A program made the position numbers and the translations under genes. A stretch of DNA of 64,000 bases from Gammaproteobacteria bacterium (GTDB taxonomy: Bacteria > Pseudomonadota > Gammaproteobacteria > Burkholderiales > Nitrosomonadaceae). Each line of letters begins with the position of its first letter. Position 1 is the first letter of the stretch. Positions 35,042 through 44,223 of the stretch are shown here, piece by piece. The notes beneath the pieces were generated by a model that saw nothing but the letters and a program-made list of their open reading frames with translations, was not told the origin of the DNA and did no database searches. Where the stretch lies: contig CP054179.1 in assembly GCA_015709615.1 (NCBI GenBank), positions 682,001 to 746,000 on the forward strand. The letters run 5' to 3'.

Positions 35042-38000
35042 TTGCGCTTAGCTCACATCAAGCTTGCCGGCTTCAAATCATTTGTCGATCCCACCGCAGT
35101 TCCCATTTCCCAAGATCTGGTCGGCATCGTCGGTCCGAACGGTTGCGGCAAATCAAACATCATCGACGCCGTCCGCTGGGTTCTGGGAGAGTCGAAGGCC
35201 TCCGCGCTTCGAGGCGATTCGATGCAGGATGTTATTTTTTCCGGATCGGATAACCGCAAAGCTGTCGGACGCGCCAGTGTCGAAATCGTTTTTGACAATC
35301 ACTTAAAAAAAATAACTGGGCAATGGGCCAGTTACGCTGAGATTGCCATTAAACGCGTGCTTCGGCGCGACGGCGTGTCGAGTTATTACATCAACAATCT
35401 GCAAGTGCGGCGGCGCGATATCGCCGATCTTTTCCTGGGAACGGGTGTCGGCGGACGTGGTTACGCCATTATCGAGCAAGGCATGATTTCCCGGATCATT
35501 GAAGCCAAGCCGCATGAATTGAGAAGCTTCCTGGAGGAAGCGGCAGGTATTTCCCAATATCGCGAGAGAAGACAGGAAACTTCCTCACGGCTCGCAGAAT
35601 CACGGAAAAATCTCACCCGCTTGGAAGATATTCGCCAGGAATTGGCAACGCAATTGCAACATTTGGAGATTCAGGCAAAAACCGCGCAGCAATTTAATCA
35701 CTTGCAAGAGAATCTGCACCATGCGCAATCCCAGTTATGGCTGTTGCGTAGAGCCGAAGCCTTGAAGCAACAGGAACAGACGAATCAAGAAATTCAGACC
35801 CGTGAAAACGAGCTGGAAATCTCACTGGCTACCTTGCATCAGGCGGAAAAAGATTATGAAGAAGCCCGCACAAAAGAATATGCCGTTAATGACCAGCTGC
35901 TTCAGATACAAGGGCAGCTCTATACCGCCGACGCCGAAATTGGACACTTGGAACAAGAAATCAGTCATCTGAAAAACACACGGGAGCGTTTGCAGCAGCA
36001 AATCCAGCAAATCGAGAATCAACAACAAAAAAGCCAGCAGTTAAAAGAAATTAAACTGGAGAATCTGGCGCATTGGCACCGGGAAAAAACACAAGCAGAC
36101 TCGGCGCAACAAGAAAGTATTCAGAAACACCATGAAGAGAATAATAAACTTCCGACCATCGAAGCCAATTTTCTTGCATGCCAGGAAGAATTAAACCAAT
36201 CCAGGCGTGATTTGCTGATCATCGAACAAGCCAGCCGGCTTGAAGATAATCATTTGTTGCATGCCACCAAAAATATTCAGCAGCTCGAAGCGCGCTCTGC
36301 ACGTTTAATGCAAGAACAAAAAGAATTCATAATTATCGATCCAGATCAGATGGCCGAATTGCAACACAAGACAAGTCGGACTGAACATACTCTGCAAGAA
36401 GCGCAGCAAAAACAACAAATCCTCGAGAACCAATTATCGGCAGTAACCGCCACGAGGCAACAAACTGCGAGCAAGTTGCAAGAATTGCAGCATGCATTGT
36501 CCCAGACGACTGCACGCTACGCCGCGTTGCAAAATCTGCAGCAAAAATTGGAAACCAATCAACATTTAAATACCTGGCTGCGCGCGCGCCAATTAGACGC
36601 ACTGCCGCGTTTGTGGCAGAAAATCCAAATCCGTCCGGAATGGGAAAATGCATTGGAAGCGATTCTGCGCGAACGGCTCAACAGCATCGAACTGGCGCAA
36701 TTGGATAGTATCCGCGATTGGATTGACGAAGCGCCACCGGGAAAATGGGCTATTTTCGAACAATCTGGATCGATACTTTCCAACGATCAACCAGCCTCCG
36801 TGGAGGATCACATTACCTGTGAAAAATTACTAGCCCATGTCACGGTCGATCAATCTGGAATTCAATCCGTGCTCAACCACTGGTTAAACAATGTCTACAT
36901 CGTGCACGATATTGCTGAAGGTCTCGATAACAGAGCCCTGTTGAATTCCGGCGGCATGCTCGTCACCCGCGAAGGACATATCATAACCTCCGCAAGCATC
37001 ACTTTTTATGCGCCAGACTCGCAATTGCACGGTGTTCTGTCAAGACAGCAAGAACTTACTCAACTGCGGAAAGAAGCCGGTCAGCTTGAATCTTCAGTGC
37101 TGACACAACGTGAATTACTGGCAAAAGCCGAACAACAGTGCGCCGAACTAAAGCATGCCATCGGCATCGTCAGCGAAAACAGCAAGCAACTGCAACAACA
37201 GCGGCATGCACTGCAATTGGAAACGGTAAAACTGTCACAAGCCAACGAACGAGCAACGCAACGCAATTTTCAGATCAGTGCTGAGCTGGCCGAAATCCGG
37301 CAAGCGTTGGATCATGAAAAATCCTCGCAAGCATCCGCGCATGCAAACTTAGAAGAAAACCAGCAGAAAATTGCCGCAGTCAAGGAACAAACCCAGCACA
37401 TACAGTTTGCTTGGGAAACCGCCGATCAACTTCTTGCCAAGCAGCGGCAAAACATACAGCAAGCAGCTAAGGCCATGCAGGAAGCCGCTTTTCATGCGCA
37501 AACCTGCCAGCATAAAATCAGTGAGATTGAACTGAGAATTCAATCGATAGACGAAGAGCTGCAAGATTTGACACAAAACCATACCCATTTACTCAGTGAA
37601 ATATGCAGCTTAAATACCGCGCCGGTGATTGAACGATTGGAAGTCGCCCGGGTACAACGCAAATCGGTTGAACAAACAGCACTGCAAGCACGGCAGGCGG
37701 TTGCTGATACTGCGCGCAACTTGCGGGAAATTGAAAGCACCCGGCTGGCGGCAGAGCAGCAATCGCATTTCTTGCGCGAAGCAATCAACCAAGCCAGGCT
37801 CAAAGAGCAAGCGGCGAGTATGACAATTGCGCAGCTTGATGCATTGATCAGTGAAGCGAATGTCGATGTGGAAACGCTATTGCGTCACCCGGCAAAAAAG
37901 AGCGCCAGCGCATTGCAATCGGAGATGCAAAAACTAAATGCGGAAATTACTGCGCTAGGATCCGTCAATCTTGCAGCATTGCAAGAACTTGACGCCGCTC

Positions 38001-38587
38001 GTGACAGAGAATCCGGTTTGCTGGCGCAATTACAGGATTTAAATGCCGCAATCGCGACACTCGAGAGCGCCATCCAACAAATCGACCGGGAAACGGAAAT
38101 ACGCCTGCAAGAAACATTTACGCAAGTGAATATTTATTTGAGCGAGATTTTTCCGGTCATATTCGCCGGCGGAAAAGCCCGACTCGAATTTTGCGACGAT
38201 AACATCACCGATGCCGGTTTATTACTGACAGCGCAGCCGCCCGGAAAAAAAAATAGCTCCATTCAACTGCTATCCGGCGGGGAAAAAGCGCTGACGGCTT
38301 TGGCATTAATTTTCTCGCTCTTCCGGCTCAATCCGGCACCTTTCTGTTTGCTGGATGAAGTCGATGCACCGCTCGATGACAGTAATACCAACCGCTTCTG
38401 CGAGCTGGTGAAAAGTATGTCAAAACAAACCCAATTTCTATTCATCAGCCATAATAAAATTACGATGGAAATGGCGCAGCGATTAATTGGAGTTACAATG
38501 CAGGAACAAGGAGTATCAAGAATAGTGGCCGTCGACCTCGCGGCTGCTATTAAAATGGGGAAACGTGAAAAACAGTCCGCGATTTGA
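35042..38587 (+). CDS. smc: Chromosome segregation ATPase SMC
   Basis: The 1,181-residue protein has the Walker A GPNGCGKSN at residues 31-39, long coiled-coil arms (about 170-500 and 670-1000), a hinge around 510-660 and a C-terminal ABC head with LLSGGEKALTALALIFS and Walker B FCLLDEVDAPLDD. It compacts and helps segregate the chromosome with ScpA and ScpB. The conserved N-terminus (LAHIKLAGFKSFVDPTAV) fixes the start at a TTG (35042), with only a weak ribosome site. zipA follows 86 bases downstream, as in many proteobacteria. Confidence 0.96.
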   Translation: MRLAHIKLAGFKSFVDPTAVPISQDLVGIVGPNGCGKSNIIDAVRWVLGESKASALRGDSMQDVIFSGSDNRKAVGRASVEIVFDNHLKKITGQWASYAEIAIKRVLRRDGVSSYYINNLQVRRRDIADLFLGTGVGGRGYAIIEQGMISRIIEAKPHELRSFLEEAAGISQYRERRQETSSRLAESRKNLTRLEDIRQELATQLQHLEIQAKTAQQFNHLQENLHHAQSQLWLLRRAEALKQQEQTNQEIQTRENELEISLATLHQAEKDYEEARTKEYAVNDQLLQIQGQLYTADAEIGHLEQEISHLKNTRERLQQQIQQIENQQQKSQQLKEIKLENLAHWHREKTQADSAQQESIQKHHEENNKLPTIEANFLACQEELNQSRRDLLIIEQASRLEDNHLLHATKNIQQLEARSARLMQEQKEFIIIDPDQMAELQHKTSRTEHTLQEAQQKQQILENQLSAVTATRQQTASKLQELQHALSQTTARYAALQNLQQKLETNQHLNTWLRARQLDALPRLWQKIQIRPEWENALEAILRERLNSIELAQLDSIRDWIDEAPPGKWAIFEQSGSILSNDQPASVEDHITCEKLLAHVTVDQSGIQSVLNHWLNNVYIVHDIAEGLDNRALLNSGGMLVTREGHIITSASITFYAPDSQLHGVLSRQQELTQLRKEAGQLESSVLTQRELLAKAEQQCAELKHAIGIVSENSKQLQQQRHALQLETVKLSQANERATQRNFQISAELAEIRQALDHEKSSQASAHANLEENQQKIAAVKEQTQHIQFAWETADQLLAKQRQNIQQAAKAMQEAAFHAQTCQHKISEIELRIQSIDEELQDLTQNHTHLLSEICSLNTAPVIERLEVARVQRKSVEQTALQARQAVADTARNLREIESTRLAAEQQSHFLREAINQARLKEQAASMTIAQLDALISEANVDVETLLRHPAKKSASALQSEMQKLNAEITALGSVNLAALQELDAARDRESGLLAQLQDLNAAIATLESAIQQIDRETEIRLQETFTQVNIYLSEIFPVIFAGGKARLEFCDDNITDAGLLLTAQPPGKKNSSIQLLSGGEKALTALALIFSLFRLNPAPFCLLDEVDAPLDDSNTNRFCELVKSMSKQTQFLFISHNKITMEMAQRLIGVTMQEQGVSRIVAVDLAAAIKMGKREKQSAI

Positions 38588-38673
38588 TGGCTGTGATTAG
38601 CTGAATAAAACTGACATAATTTGATTTCTGCGGCGTGTGCACTGGCAATTTCGCGAAATAGCAAGGAGATAAT

Positions 38674-39861
38674 ATGGAGATATTGAGTATGAGTGACTTG
38701 CAGATAAGCTTGATCATCATCGGCATCATCGTGATTGCCGGTGTCGTTGTCTTCAACTGGGTGCAACAATTGCGCTACCGGCGCAAAGTACAAGCAGCAT
38801 TTGATCATAAACATGATGATATTCTGCTGGATGACCCGATCTCCGAAGAACCTTTTCAGCGCATTGAGCCAAAATTCAATAAAGCATCGGCCGATATGCC
38901 TTTTGATGCTTTTACCGCAGCCGACACGCCTGTTAACGAGCCGAAAAGAGCGCCGGCAGCGCCCCCTCCTGTTCAAGCTGCCGTCAATATTCCCGCAAGC
39001 ACCGTGTCGACGTCATCAGCCGCTTCACCATTATTGGATTACGACAGCAATACCAACTACATCGTCAATATCCGCTCCGAATCCGTTATTCCCAATACTC
39101 ATATTGCCAAGTTGCTGCAAAGAAAATTTGATTTCGGCAAGCCGGTTTACTGGCTTGGTCAGCAAGATAAAAATGAACCGTGGGAAGAAATTACCAATGA
39201 ATCCAACGTGGATAGCGATGGCTACAGTCATTTAAAAGGCTGTTTGCAGCTTGCCGATCGAGCTGGCGCCATCAGTGAAGTCAATTTATCCAAATTCCGC
39301 GACTTGGTGCTTGATTTTGCTTCACAAACTCACGCAACAGCGGAGTGTCCCGATATTGTCAGCACCCATGAAAAAGCGGTCATGCTCGATAAATTCTGCG
39401 CTGAAGTGGATGTCATGATTGGTATCAACATCATCAGCAAAGACAATGGCGCTTTTGTCGGCACCAAAATCCGCGCATTAGCTGAAGCTTCCGGATTTAA
39501 GCTGGAACCGGAAGGTTTGTTCAAGTATCGCGACGATAACAATAACGTATTGTTCACGCTGGGCAATTATGAATCGTCTCCGTTCTTACCCGAGAACATA
39601 AAATCGTTGACAACGCATGGCGTAACTTTCTTACTCGATGTGCCAAGAGTCGCACATGGTGAAAGAGTGTTCGATCAGATGACGCATCTGGCAAAGATCT
39701 TCTCCAATACGCTTGGAGGAATCATGGTCGACGATAATCGCGTTCCGCTCAGCGATAGCGGAATTCAAAGAAGCAAGCAACAACTTCTCGAAATTCAAGC
39801 TTCGATGAAAAAAAATCATATTAATGCCGGCAGTCCGAGCGCTTTACGTTTGTTTGTGTAA
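38674..39861 (+). CDS. zipA: Cell division protein ZipA
   Basis: The 395-residue protein has an N-terminal membrane helix (LQISLIIIGIIVIAGVVVFN), a basic juxtamembrane patch, a Pro/Ala-rich linker (about 80-115) and a C-terminal FtsZ-binding domain (about 245-385). It tethers the Z ring to the inner membrane. A second Met (MSDLQ) at residue 6 is an alternative start; the first follows AAGGAGATAAT. The usual downstream ligA (DNA ligase) is not present; an unrelated CDGSH gene comes 236 bases later. Confidence 0.88.
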   Translation: MEILSMSDLQISLIIIGIIVIAGVVVFNWVQQLRYRRKVQAAFDHKHDDILLDDPISEEPFQRIEPKFNKASADMPFDAFTAADTPVNEPKRAPAAPPPVQAAVNIPASTVSTSSAASPLLDYDSNTNYIVNIRSESVIPNTHIAKLLQRKFDFGKPVYWLGQQDKNEPWEEITNESNVDSDGYSHLKGCLQLADRAGAISEVNLSKFRDLVLDFASQTHATAECPDIVSTHEKAVMLDKFCAEVDVMIGINIISKDNGAFVGTKIRALAEASGFKLEPEGLFKYRDDNNNVLFTLGNYESSPFLPENIKSLTTHGVTFLLDVPRVAHGERVFDQMTHLAKIFSNTLGGIMVDDNRVPLSDSGIQRSKQQLLEIQASMKKNHINAGSPSALRLFV

Positions 39862-40097
39862 ATAAATTTTAATAAAAAATTAAAGTTACCTGATTGAGCA
39901 TCCGTAATCGCTATCAATGCCGCCGGTCATTCCAATAAATAGCATTTACAATAAGCGGTTAGCAGATATTGTTAAGCAAGAATTGTAAGATACTAGCTAT
40001 AATGATGATCAAAAATTGATTTGATAAACAAAAACTTCTTTGCTGCATAAAGAAACAATCAGATGATCATCAAATAACTATTTATAAAGAGATAACA
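39862..40097. other. AT-rich intergenic region before the CDGSH gene
   Basis: About 235 AT-rich bases contain no ORF of note. The A/T-rich stretch around 40000-40090 and a AGAGATAACA site before the CDGSH start suggest its own promoter. Confidence 0.4.
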
Positions 40098-40343
40098 ATG
40101 AATAATTCCTCGGAAATAAAACAATCGTTTAAACCCATTGAAGTTAAACTTGAATCGGGAAAAGACTATTATTGGTGCACATGCGGCCGTAGCAAATCAC
40201 AGCCTTTTTGTGATGGTTCGCACAAAAATACAGAATTTACACCCAAAAAATTTAGTGTGGATGAGAGTAAAACAGCCTGGTTATGTACTTGCAAGAAAAC
40301 CGGAAATACACCCTTTTGCGATGGCACTCACCTCAAACTGTAA
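40098..40343 (+). CDS. Tandem CDGSH iron-sulfur domain protein
   Basis: The 81-residue product consists of two CDGSH zinc-finger-type motifs, each of the form C-x-C-x8-C-x3-H. The ligands are Cys27, Cys29, Cys38, His42 and Cys63, Cys65, Cys74, His78. Each motif should bind a 2Fe-2S cluster. The class is soluble here, with no membrane helix. Two-domain bacterial CDGSH proteins are probably redox or cluster-transfer proteins of unsettled role. It is a single gene between zipA and the zapB-like gene. Confidence 0.92.
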   Translation: MNNSSEIKQSFKPIEVKLESGKDYYWCTCGRSKSQPFCDGSHKNTEFTPKKFSVDESKTAWLCTCKKTGNTPFCDGTHLKL

Positions 40344-40478
40344 GTACCTCTCACAGCATCCAACCTTATAAAATAACAATAATCATTATTTCAGTAGCAG
40401 ATACTGGGGCACGAATAGAAGAATTTAAGATTTGGTTACCTATTAACCTTTTGATAGATTTTATAAATTAGTGCTTCC

Positions 40479-40676
40479 ATGGAAACAGAACTGAAATCCC
40501 TAGAAAAAAAAGTTTTTCTGCTTGTACGCCTGTATCAGGATACAAATACTGAAAATAAAAAATTGCGCAAAGAACTTGCAGATTCACATGCATGTTGCGA
40601 AAAGTTGAATGAGAAAATACATGTTGCTGCGGATCGGCTTGAATCGCTTCTGCTAAATATTCCCGATCATGAATAA
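40479..40676 (+). CDS. ZapB-like small coiled-coil protein
   Basis: This 65-residue protein is almost all heptad coiled coil (LKSLEKKVFLLVRLYQDTNT, then ENKKLRKELADS), the pattern of TIGR02449/ZapB-like proteins. It overlaps zapA by eight bases, which supports a role in Z-ring organisation together with ZapA. The start is weakly marked. Because similarity in such short coils is mostly compositional, the specific ZapB label is tentative. Confidence 0.7.
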   Translation: METELKSLEKKVFLLVRLYQDTNTENKKLRKELADSHACCEKLNEKIHVAADRLESLLLNIPDHE

Positions 40677-40977
40677 CGAGCCGCTAAATATCAGTATCAT
40701 GGGGCGAGACTTTTGTATTGCCTGTCCAGATGACGAGCGTGAAGAAATTCTGCTGGCCGCAGCTTATCTTGATAAAAAAATTCAAGAAATTAGAGTGGAA
40801 GGAAAAGTTGTTGATTCTGACCGCATTGCATTAATTGCGGCACTACGAATTGCGCATGAATTACTGGTGTTGCGAGCGTTACGAGATGGAGCTGGCTTTG
40901 ACATCAATGAATTTCGGCGTAGAATTGTCTCATTAAGAAAGAAAGTTGATGAAGCACTCGTTCATGAAGGAAATTAG
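40669..40977 (+). CDS. zapA: Cell division protein ZapA
   Basis: The 102-residue product has the ZapA N-terminal globular region (LNISIMGRDFCIACPDDERE) and a long C-terminal coiled coil through DRIALIAALRIAHELLVL. ZapA bundles FtsZ filaments at mid-cell. The zapB-like / zapA / 6S RNA order is the standard proteobacterial arrangement and strongly supports the calls on all three. Confidence 0.92.
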   Translation: MNNEPLNISIMGRDFCIACPDDEREEILLAAAYLDKKIQEIRVEGKVVDSDRIALIAALRIAHELLVLRALRDGAGFDINEFRRRIVSLRKKVDEALVHEGN

Positions 40978-40996
40978 AAGTGCTGAAAATAAGGTT

Positions 40997-41173
40997 AATC
41001 CCTGCGGTGTTTGTTAAGACTTATATTCTTTGAACCAATTGTTAGAAAATGGTTGTGGATTTAAGTGATACTGTTGTGCACGCCTTCTAGGATGTGCCTG
41101 ATGTATCCATGAAACAACCGCCTTGGACCTTATGGTTCAAGATGATGGTCTGACGGCATATGTGGGGAGCTAT
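40997..41173 (+). ncRNA. ssrS: 6S RNA
   Basis: The region just after zapA has the layout of 6S RNA, including a terminal stem from CCCTGCGGTGT near the 5' end paired with the region GCATATGTGGGGA at the 3' end. Other landmarks are the apical hairpin GTGCACGCCTTCTAGGATGT, and the conserved CCTTGGACC-TTATGGTTCAAG segment resembling CCTTGAACCAAGGGTTCAAG of the E. coli RNA. The estimated length is about 175 nucleotides; both ends are approximate. 6S RNA mimics an open promoter and sequesters sigma70 RNA polymerase in stationary phase. A strong terminator follows. Confidence 0.85.
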
Positions 41174-41177
41174 TCCA

Positions 41178-41214
41178 GGACAAGAATTGTTACAGCACAT
41201 TCTTGTCCTTTTTA
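41178..41214 (+). terminator. Terminator downstream of 6S RNA
   Basis: AGGACAAGAAT (41178-41188) and ATTCTTGTCCT (41199-41209) make an 11-base-pair stem with a ten-base loop, followed by a T-run (TTTTTAG). It sits between 6S RNA and the HAD hydrolase gene. Confidence 0.93.
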
Positions 41215-41253
41215 GTTTTGCTTCCCTGTTTCTCATAGTCGCACAAATTCTGC

Positions 41254-41895
41254 ATGCAACAAGAAAGCCCAGTTTCATCATCCCCCACAAAAACATTTTT
41301 ATTCGATATTGGTCGTGTTTTACTGGATTTTGATTTTGAATCATCGCTTATGCGATTAATTCCCAGAGAGATTGACAAACCGAACGAACGAATTAAACAG
41401 GTGTTGCAATACAAAGATGTACTGGAATGCGGACAAACCAGCCCCGCTAACTTTGCCGACTGGGCACTGAGAACCTTGGAGAGTGAAGCCACACCAGAGC
41501 AGTTTTATCAAACCTGGCGGCAAATTTTTACCGTGAATGAGCTGATGTGGCGATGTGTTCGTAAGCTTGCCAACAATAATCACCCTTTAATTCTGATATC
41601 GAATATTAATGCAATTCACTGCCCCTGGATATTTACAAACTATCCCGAATTTTCTTATTTTAAGCACAAAATATTGTCATTTGAGATCGGTATCCTGAAA
41701 CCGGAACCAGCTATCTATCAATACACAATTGACAAATATCTGCTCGATCCAACCGCAACGATTTATATTGATGATCAGCCGCAAAATATCACCGCCGGTC
41801 AAGAATTCGGATTTCAATGCTGGCAATACGACTTGAATCATCATCAGGCTTTCGAGGCCTGGCTTGCAAGAATCCTTACCACCGATCAGCAATAA
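41254..41895 (+). CDS. HAD-family hydrolase, YihX-like
   Basis: The 213-residue product has HAD motif I at TFLFDIGRVLLDFDFE (nucleophile Asp18), motif II in LILISNIN, the motif III lysine in GILKPEPAIYQ and motif IV in TIYIDDQPQNI. This is the YihX/2-haloacid dehalogenase-like branch, mostly sugar-phosphate phosphatases. Substrate is unknown. No strong ribosome site is visible before the ATG. In many proteobacteria a folate gene follows 6S RNA; here this HAD gene takes its place. Confidence 0.85.
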   Translation: MQQESPVSSSPTKTFLFDIGRVLLDFDFESSLMRLIPREIDKPNERIKQVLQYKDVLECGQTSPANFADWALRTLESEATPEQFYQTWRQIFTVNELMWRCVRKLANNNHPLILISNINAIHCPWIFTNYPEFSYFKHKILSFEIGILKPEPAIYQYTIDKYLLDPTATIYIDDQPQNITAGQEFGFQCWQYDLNHHQAFEAWLARILTTDQQ

Positions 41896-41930
41896 TTGCT
41901 AATAATATAAACTAACAAGCTCATCATTAC

Positions 41931-42092
41931 TTAATGAGCCCATTTTTTAGCTTGTGCAATTGCAATGCGGATAGCCCGGCCCTCGTCCATACCCTTGGCA
42001 AGCAAAGCATTAGCGATTGCAATTGCTTTTAACCTCACGGTAAGCGACAAGTTTTGCATCGCCGGTGGATAATGATATTCTGTCCAAGGCAT
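41931..42092 (-). CDS. Small YdaT-like protein, 53 residues
   Basis: A short gene reads MPWTEYHYPPAMQNLSLTVR, then KAIAIANALLAKGMDEGRAI and a C-terminal RIAIAQAKKWAH. This is the conserved pattern MPW...Y...MKNL...VR.KAIEIAN.LL..GMDEG.AI.IAI..AK.WA found in many short bacterial proteins (the N-terminal part of YdaT-like proteins). Function is unknown. TTTTGGAGA precedes the ATG closely. A stem-loop at about 41920-41938 overlaps the stop codon. Confidence 0.82.
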   Translation of the reverse strand: MPWTEYHYPPAMQNLSLTVRLKAIAIANALLAKGMDEGRAIRIAIAQAKKWAH

Positions 42093-42209
42093 TCTCCAAA
42101 ACTTTGAGCCTCACAACACCTACTGTAGTTTTAACACAGACAGAGCACAAACCAACCGCTACTATTGGCTTGCGCTCATTGATTTTTTGAATCCGGCGAA
42201 AAATCCTAT

Positions 42210-42776
42210 CTAGCGTGAGGTCAATGCCGACTGAAATAAATTAGCGGTTGCTTGTCCGCTAGTTTTACTCACATAATTTGTGATAATAGGAATAAACTGC
42301 CCGACCATATCGGGGGAAAGATTCAATTGTTTAAATGATGCCGCAAGTGCAGCCGCATTACTGAGTGTGCTATTACCACCCGCTAAGGAGGATAAATTAG
42401 ACATTGACGGTGCCGCGCCGAGCATGGTGCTCATCCCCGGAACAGACCGGGATAATGTCGAGAAGGCTTGCGGATTCATACTGCCTTGCGCCATTTGAAA
42501 TATCGCTCCGGCCCCCCCTAGAGCTTGTTGCTGGGATACGCCAAGCCGATGACTCAAAATATCCACCAAACCGATCTGAGCAACCCCTTCCGGATTAGCG
42601 GCGGCGGCTGTACCCGCATTAAGAATTTGCTTGCTGCTTTGCGCCGCTCCCTCAACTGTTGATAAACCTTGGTTAACCGCAGCAATGGGGTTACTACCAC
42701 CCGAATTAGTTGCACAACCGGTGATTGCCGTCAAAATTACTAAAGCACTTAATTGAAAGTAGTTGCTATTTTTCAT
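42210..42776 (-). CDS. DUF2780 family lipoprotein
   Basis: From the ATG at 42776, five bases after AAGGAG, the product is 188 residues; an in-frame GTG two codons earlier overlaps the ribosome site. The N-terminus is a lipoprotein signal with Cys in LTAITGCATNS. The body (VDILSHRLGVSQQQALGGAG, AIFQMAQGSMNPQAF, LSPDMVGQFIPIITNYV) matches the VcgC/VcgE-like DUF2780 family. The protein is presumably envelope-anchored; function is unknown. Confidence 0.85.
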   Translation of the reverse strand: MKNSNYFQLSALVILTAITGCATNSGGSNPIAAVNQGLSTVEGAAQSSKQILNAGTAAAANPEGVAQIGLVDILSHRLGVSQQQALGGAGAIFQMAQGSMNPQAFSTLSRSVPGMSTMLGAAPSMSNLSSLAGGNSTLSNAAALAASFKQLNLSPDMVGQFIPIITNYVSKTSGQATANLFQSALTSR

Positions 42777-42782
42777 GGTCAC

Positions 42783-43075
42783 TCCTTATTGAATACCTAC
42801 ACGCTATCGTTAGCAATTTTCATGATACATGATGTGTATACTTATTCAACATCAGATAATCGCATGATAGCCGCCAACCTTAACGATGAATTAATTTTGA
42901 TCAAATTCCGACCTCATGCATTTAAAGTAAATCATGTACCGAGTCATGCTGATACAGCGGGTGCCTTTTGTGTGCATGACTATATGCTGTCACAAATTTT
43001 TCATCATTTAGTCATTAAAATTTCATATTGTTTGATTATTCTTCCTTACGATAAGTACAAAAGAAGAGGAAAACA
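42783..43075. other. Intergenic region between DUF2780 gene and small ORF
   Basis: About 290 AT-rich bases hold promoters for the divergent neighbours. An open frame runs through it on the plus strand but lacks a ribosome site and any recognisable composition; I do not call it a gene. Confidence 0.4.
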
Positions 43076-43273
43076 ATGTATTGCTTGATAAAAGAATGGC
43101 CGAACAAAATGGCAACTTTGATGACGGAAGATGGTGTCGTGCTTTGGACATTCAGTAATGTCGAAGAAGCCCGAAAAGTGTGGCATGATTGGTGTTCCCT
43201 GCAGAATGACAGAATTACCTGCCAAATCGGAAATCCGGGTAGATCAGACTTATCCAAACAGAGCATTTCCTAA
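43076..43273 (+). CDS. Small hypothetical protein, 65 residues
   Basis: The frame starts at an ATG behind AAGAGGAAAACA and encodes MYCLIKEWPNKMATLMTEDG, then VVLWTFSNVEEARKVWHDWC. The pattern of a two-strand hairpin followed by a helix is compact and protein-like. I believe similar short proteins occur in related bacteria but no function is known. A hairpin terminator candidate follows at 43302-43330. Confidence 0.6.
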   Translation: MYCLIKEWPNKMATLMTEDGVVLWTFSNVEEARKVWHDWCSLQNDRITCQIGNPGRSDLSKQSIS

Positions 43274-43301
43274 CCAATCTTGATCAACCGGGATCGTTTC
43301 T

Positions 43302-43330
43302 ATTGAGTTCGCCAAAACCGGGAACTCAAT
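43302..43330 (+). terminator. Hairpin after the small ORF
   Basis: ATTGAGTTC (43302-43310) and GAACTCAAT (43322-43330) form a nine-base-pair stem with an 11-base loop, 29 bases after the small gene. There is no T-run, so termination would be weak. Confidence 0.45.
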
Positions 43331-43423
43331 GCTTGTCAATCTAAGTGCGCCGGATAAATCGATATGCACTGGAATAGCACCGAAGCTGAAATATCACTGT
43401 GCAGCGGGTAAAAGCAGTGTGCG

Positions 43424-43469
43424 ACAAATAAAAAAGAGAGATTTAATTCCGGAATAATTAAATCTCTCT
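43424..43469 (-). terminator. Terminator of PEP-CTERM gene
   Basis: AGAGAGATTTAATT (43435-43448) and AATTAAATCTCTCT (43456-43469) form a perfect 14-base-pair stem with a seven-base loop. On the minus strand the stem is followed by a run of T (TTTTTTATTTGTC), about 60 bases after the stop of the PEP-CTERM gene at 43531. Confidence 0.85.
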
Positions 43470-43530
43470 CAGGTGTTTCTTCTTCCCGCAAGTGCGAGAA
43501 AAAAAGAAACAGGTTTCTTATCTTTATTGG

Positions 43531-44223
43531 TTATGCTTGACTCTTTTGATTCCGCAATGTGAAACCGATCAAACCGAGTCCGATCAATAGCATCGCATAG
43601 GTTTCTGGTTCTGGAACAGCTGAAACCCAGTTTGAAGGGGTTGGATGCGGATCGGTTAATGAATAGGGAGCCACCGATATAATGCCGAAAATCGGTGTTG
43701 GCATGCCAGAAGAAGCTGTAGCTTTTGTTCCAGTAAAGTCCGTTATATCAACACCTGTACCCGATATTGTCCAAATCGAATTTGTATAATCATTATCGAA
43801 CCTGTTAGTGTCATTCTTGTCATACCAATCTATCACTATGTGCTGATCATCCGATTTGTAAGCGGCGTCCATATTATTTGGATTAGTCTGATAGCTATAT
43901 GTTTTAATATCAGCGCCATGTATAACAGGTTGTGAAAAATTTATGGAAGTGAGTGCCGGGCCTTGGTAAACAAAGTCAAGACGTTCTACTCTTGAGTCAG
44001 GGTGAAAACCAGGAGATGACCAATTCGGTGTTAATTCAAAAGTGACAACACCAAGTGCAGTTTCTGTTATTTTAAGATCAGCAACAACTGGGTAGCCCGA
44101 ACTGAAAGAAGAAGTCGCGGGTAAATCGAATTTAAACGTTGCAGTATCACCAACATTTGCGAATGCAGGCGCTGTAACGATACCCAGTAACGAGGCCGTC
44201 ATAATTGCTAATTTCTTTTTCAT
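43531..44223 (-). CDS. PEP-CTERM sorting-domain protein
   Basis: The 230-residue product has a signal peptide (MKKKLAIMTASLLGIVTAPAFA), an all-beta central region with no family that I can name, and the sorting signal VPEPETYAMLLIGLGLIGF then NQKSQA. A GGGAGTATAG site precedes the ATG. It is expected to be exported and processed by exosortase. It lies about 310 bases downstream of a LuxR-type regulator gene on the same strand. Confidence 0.87.
   Translation of the reverse strand: MKKKLAIMTASLLGIVTAPAFANVGDTATFKFDLPATSSFSSGYPVVADLKITETALGVVTFELTPNWSSPGFHPDSRVERLDFVYQGPALTSINFSQPVIHGADIKTYSYQTNPNNMDAAYKSDDQHIVIDWYDKNDTNRFDNDYTNSIWTISGTGVDITDFTGTKATASSGMPTPIFGIISVAPYSLTDPHPTPSNWVSAVPEPETYAMLLIGLGLIGFTLRNQKSQA

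Noticed and set aside
38263..38976. A 237-codon minus-strand frame opposite the end of smc and the start of zipA
   Set aside because: It spans two real genes on the other strand and has no recognisable product.
42753..43088. A 111-codon plus-strand frame between DUF2780 and the 65-residue gene
   Set aside because: No ribosome site, overlaps both neighbours, and the composition (His/Tyr/Ile-rich) is that of AT-rich intergenic DNA.
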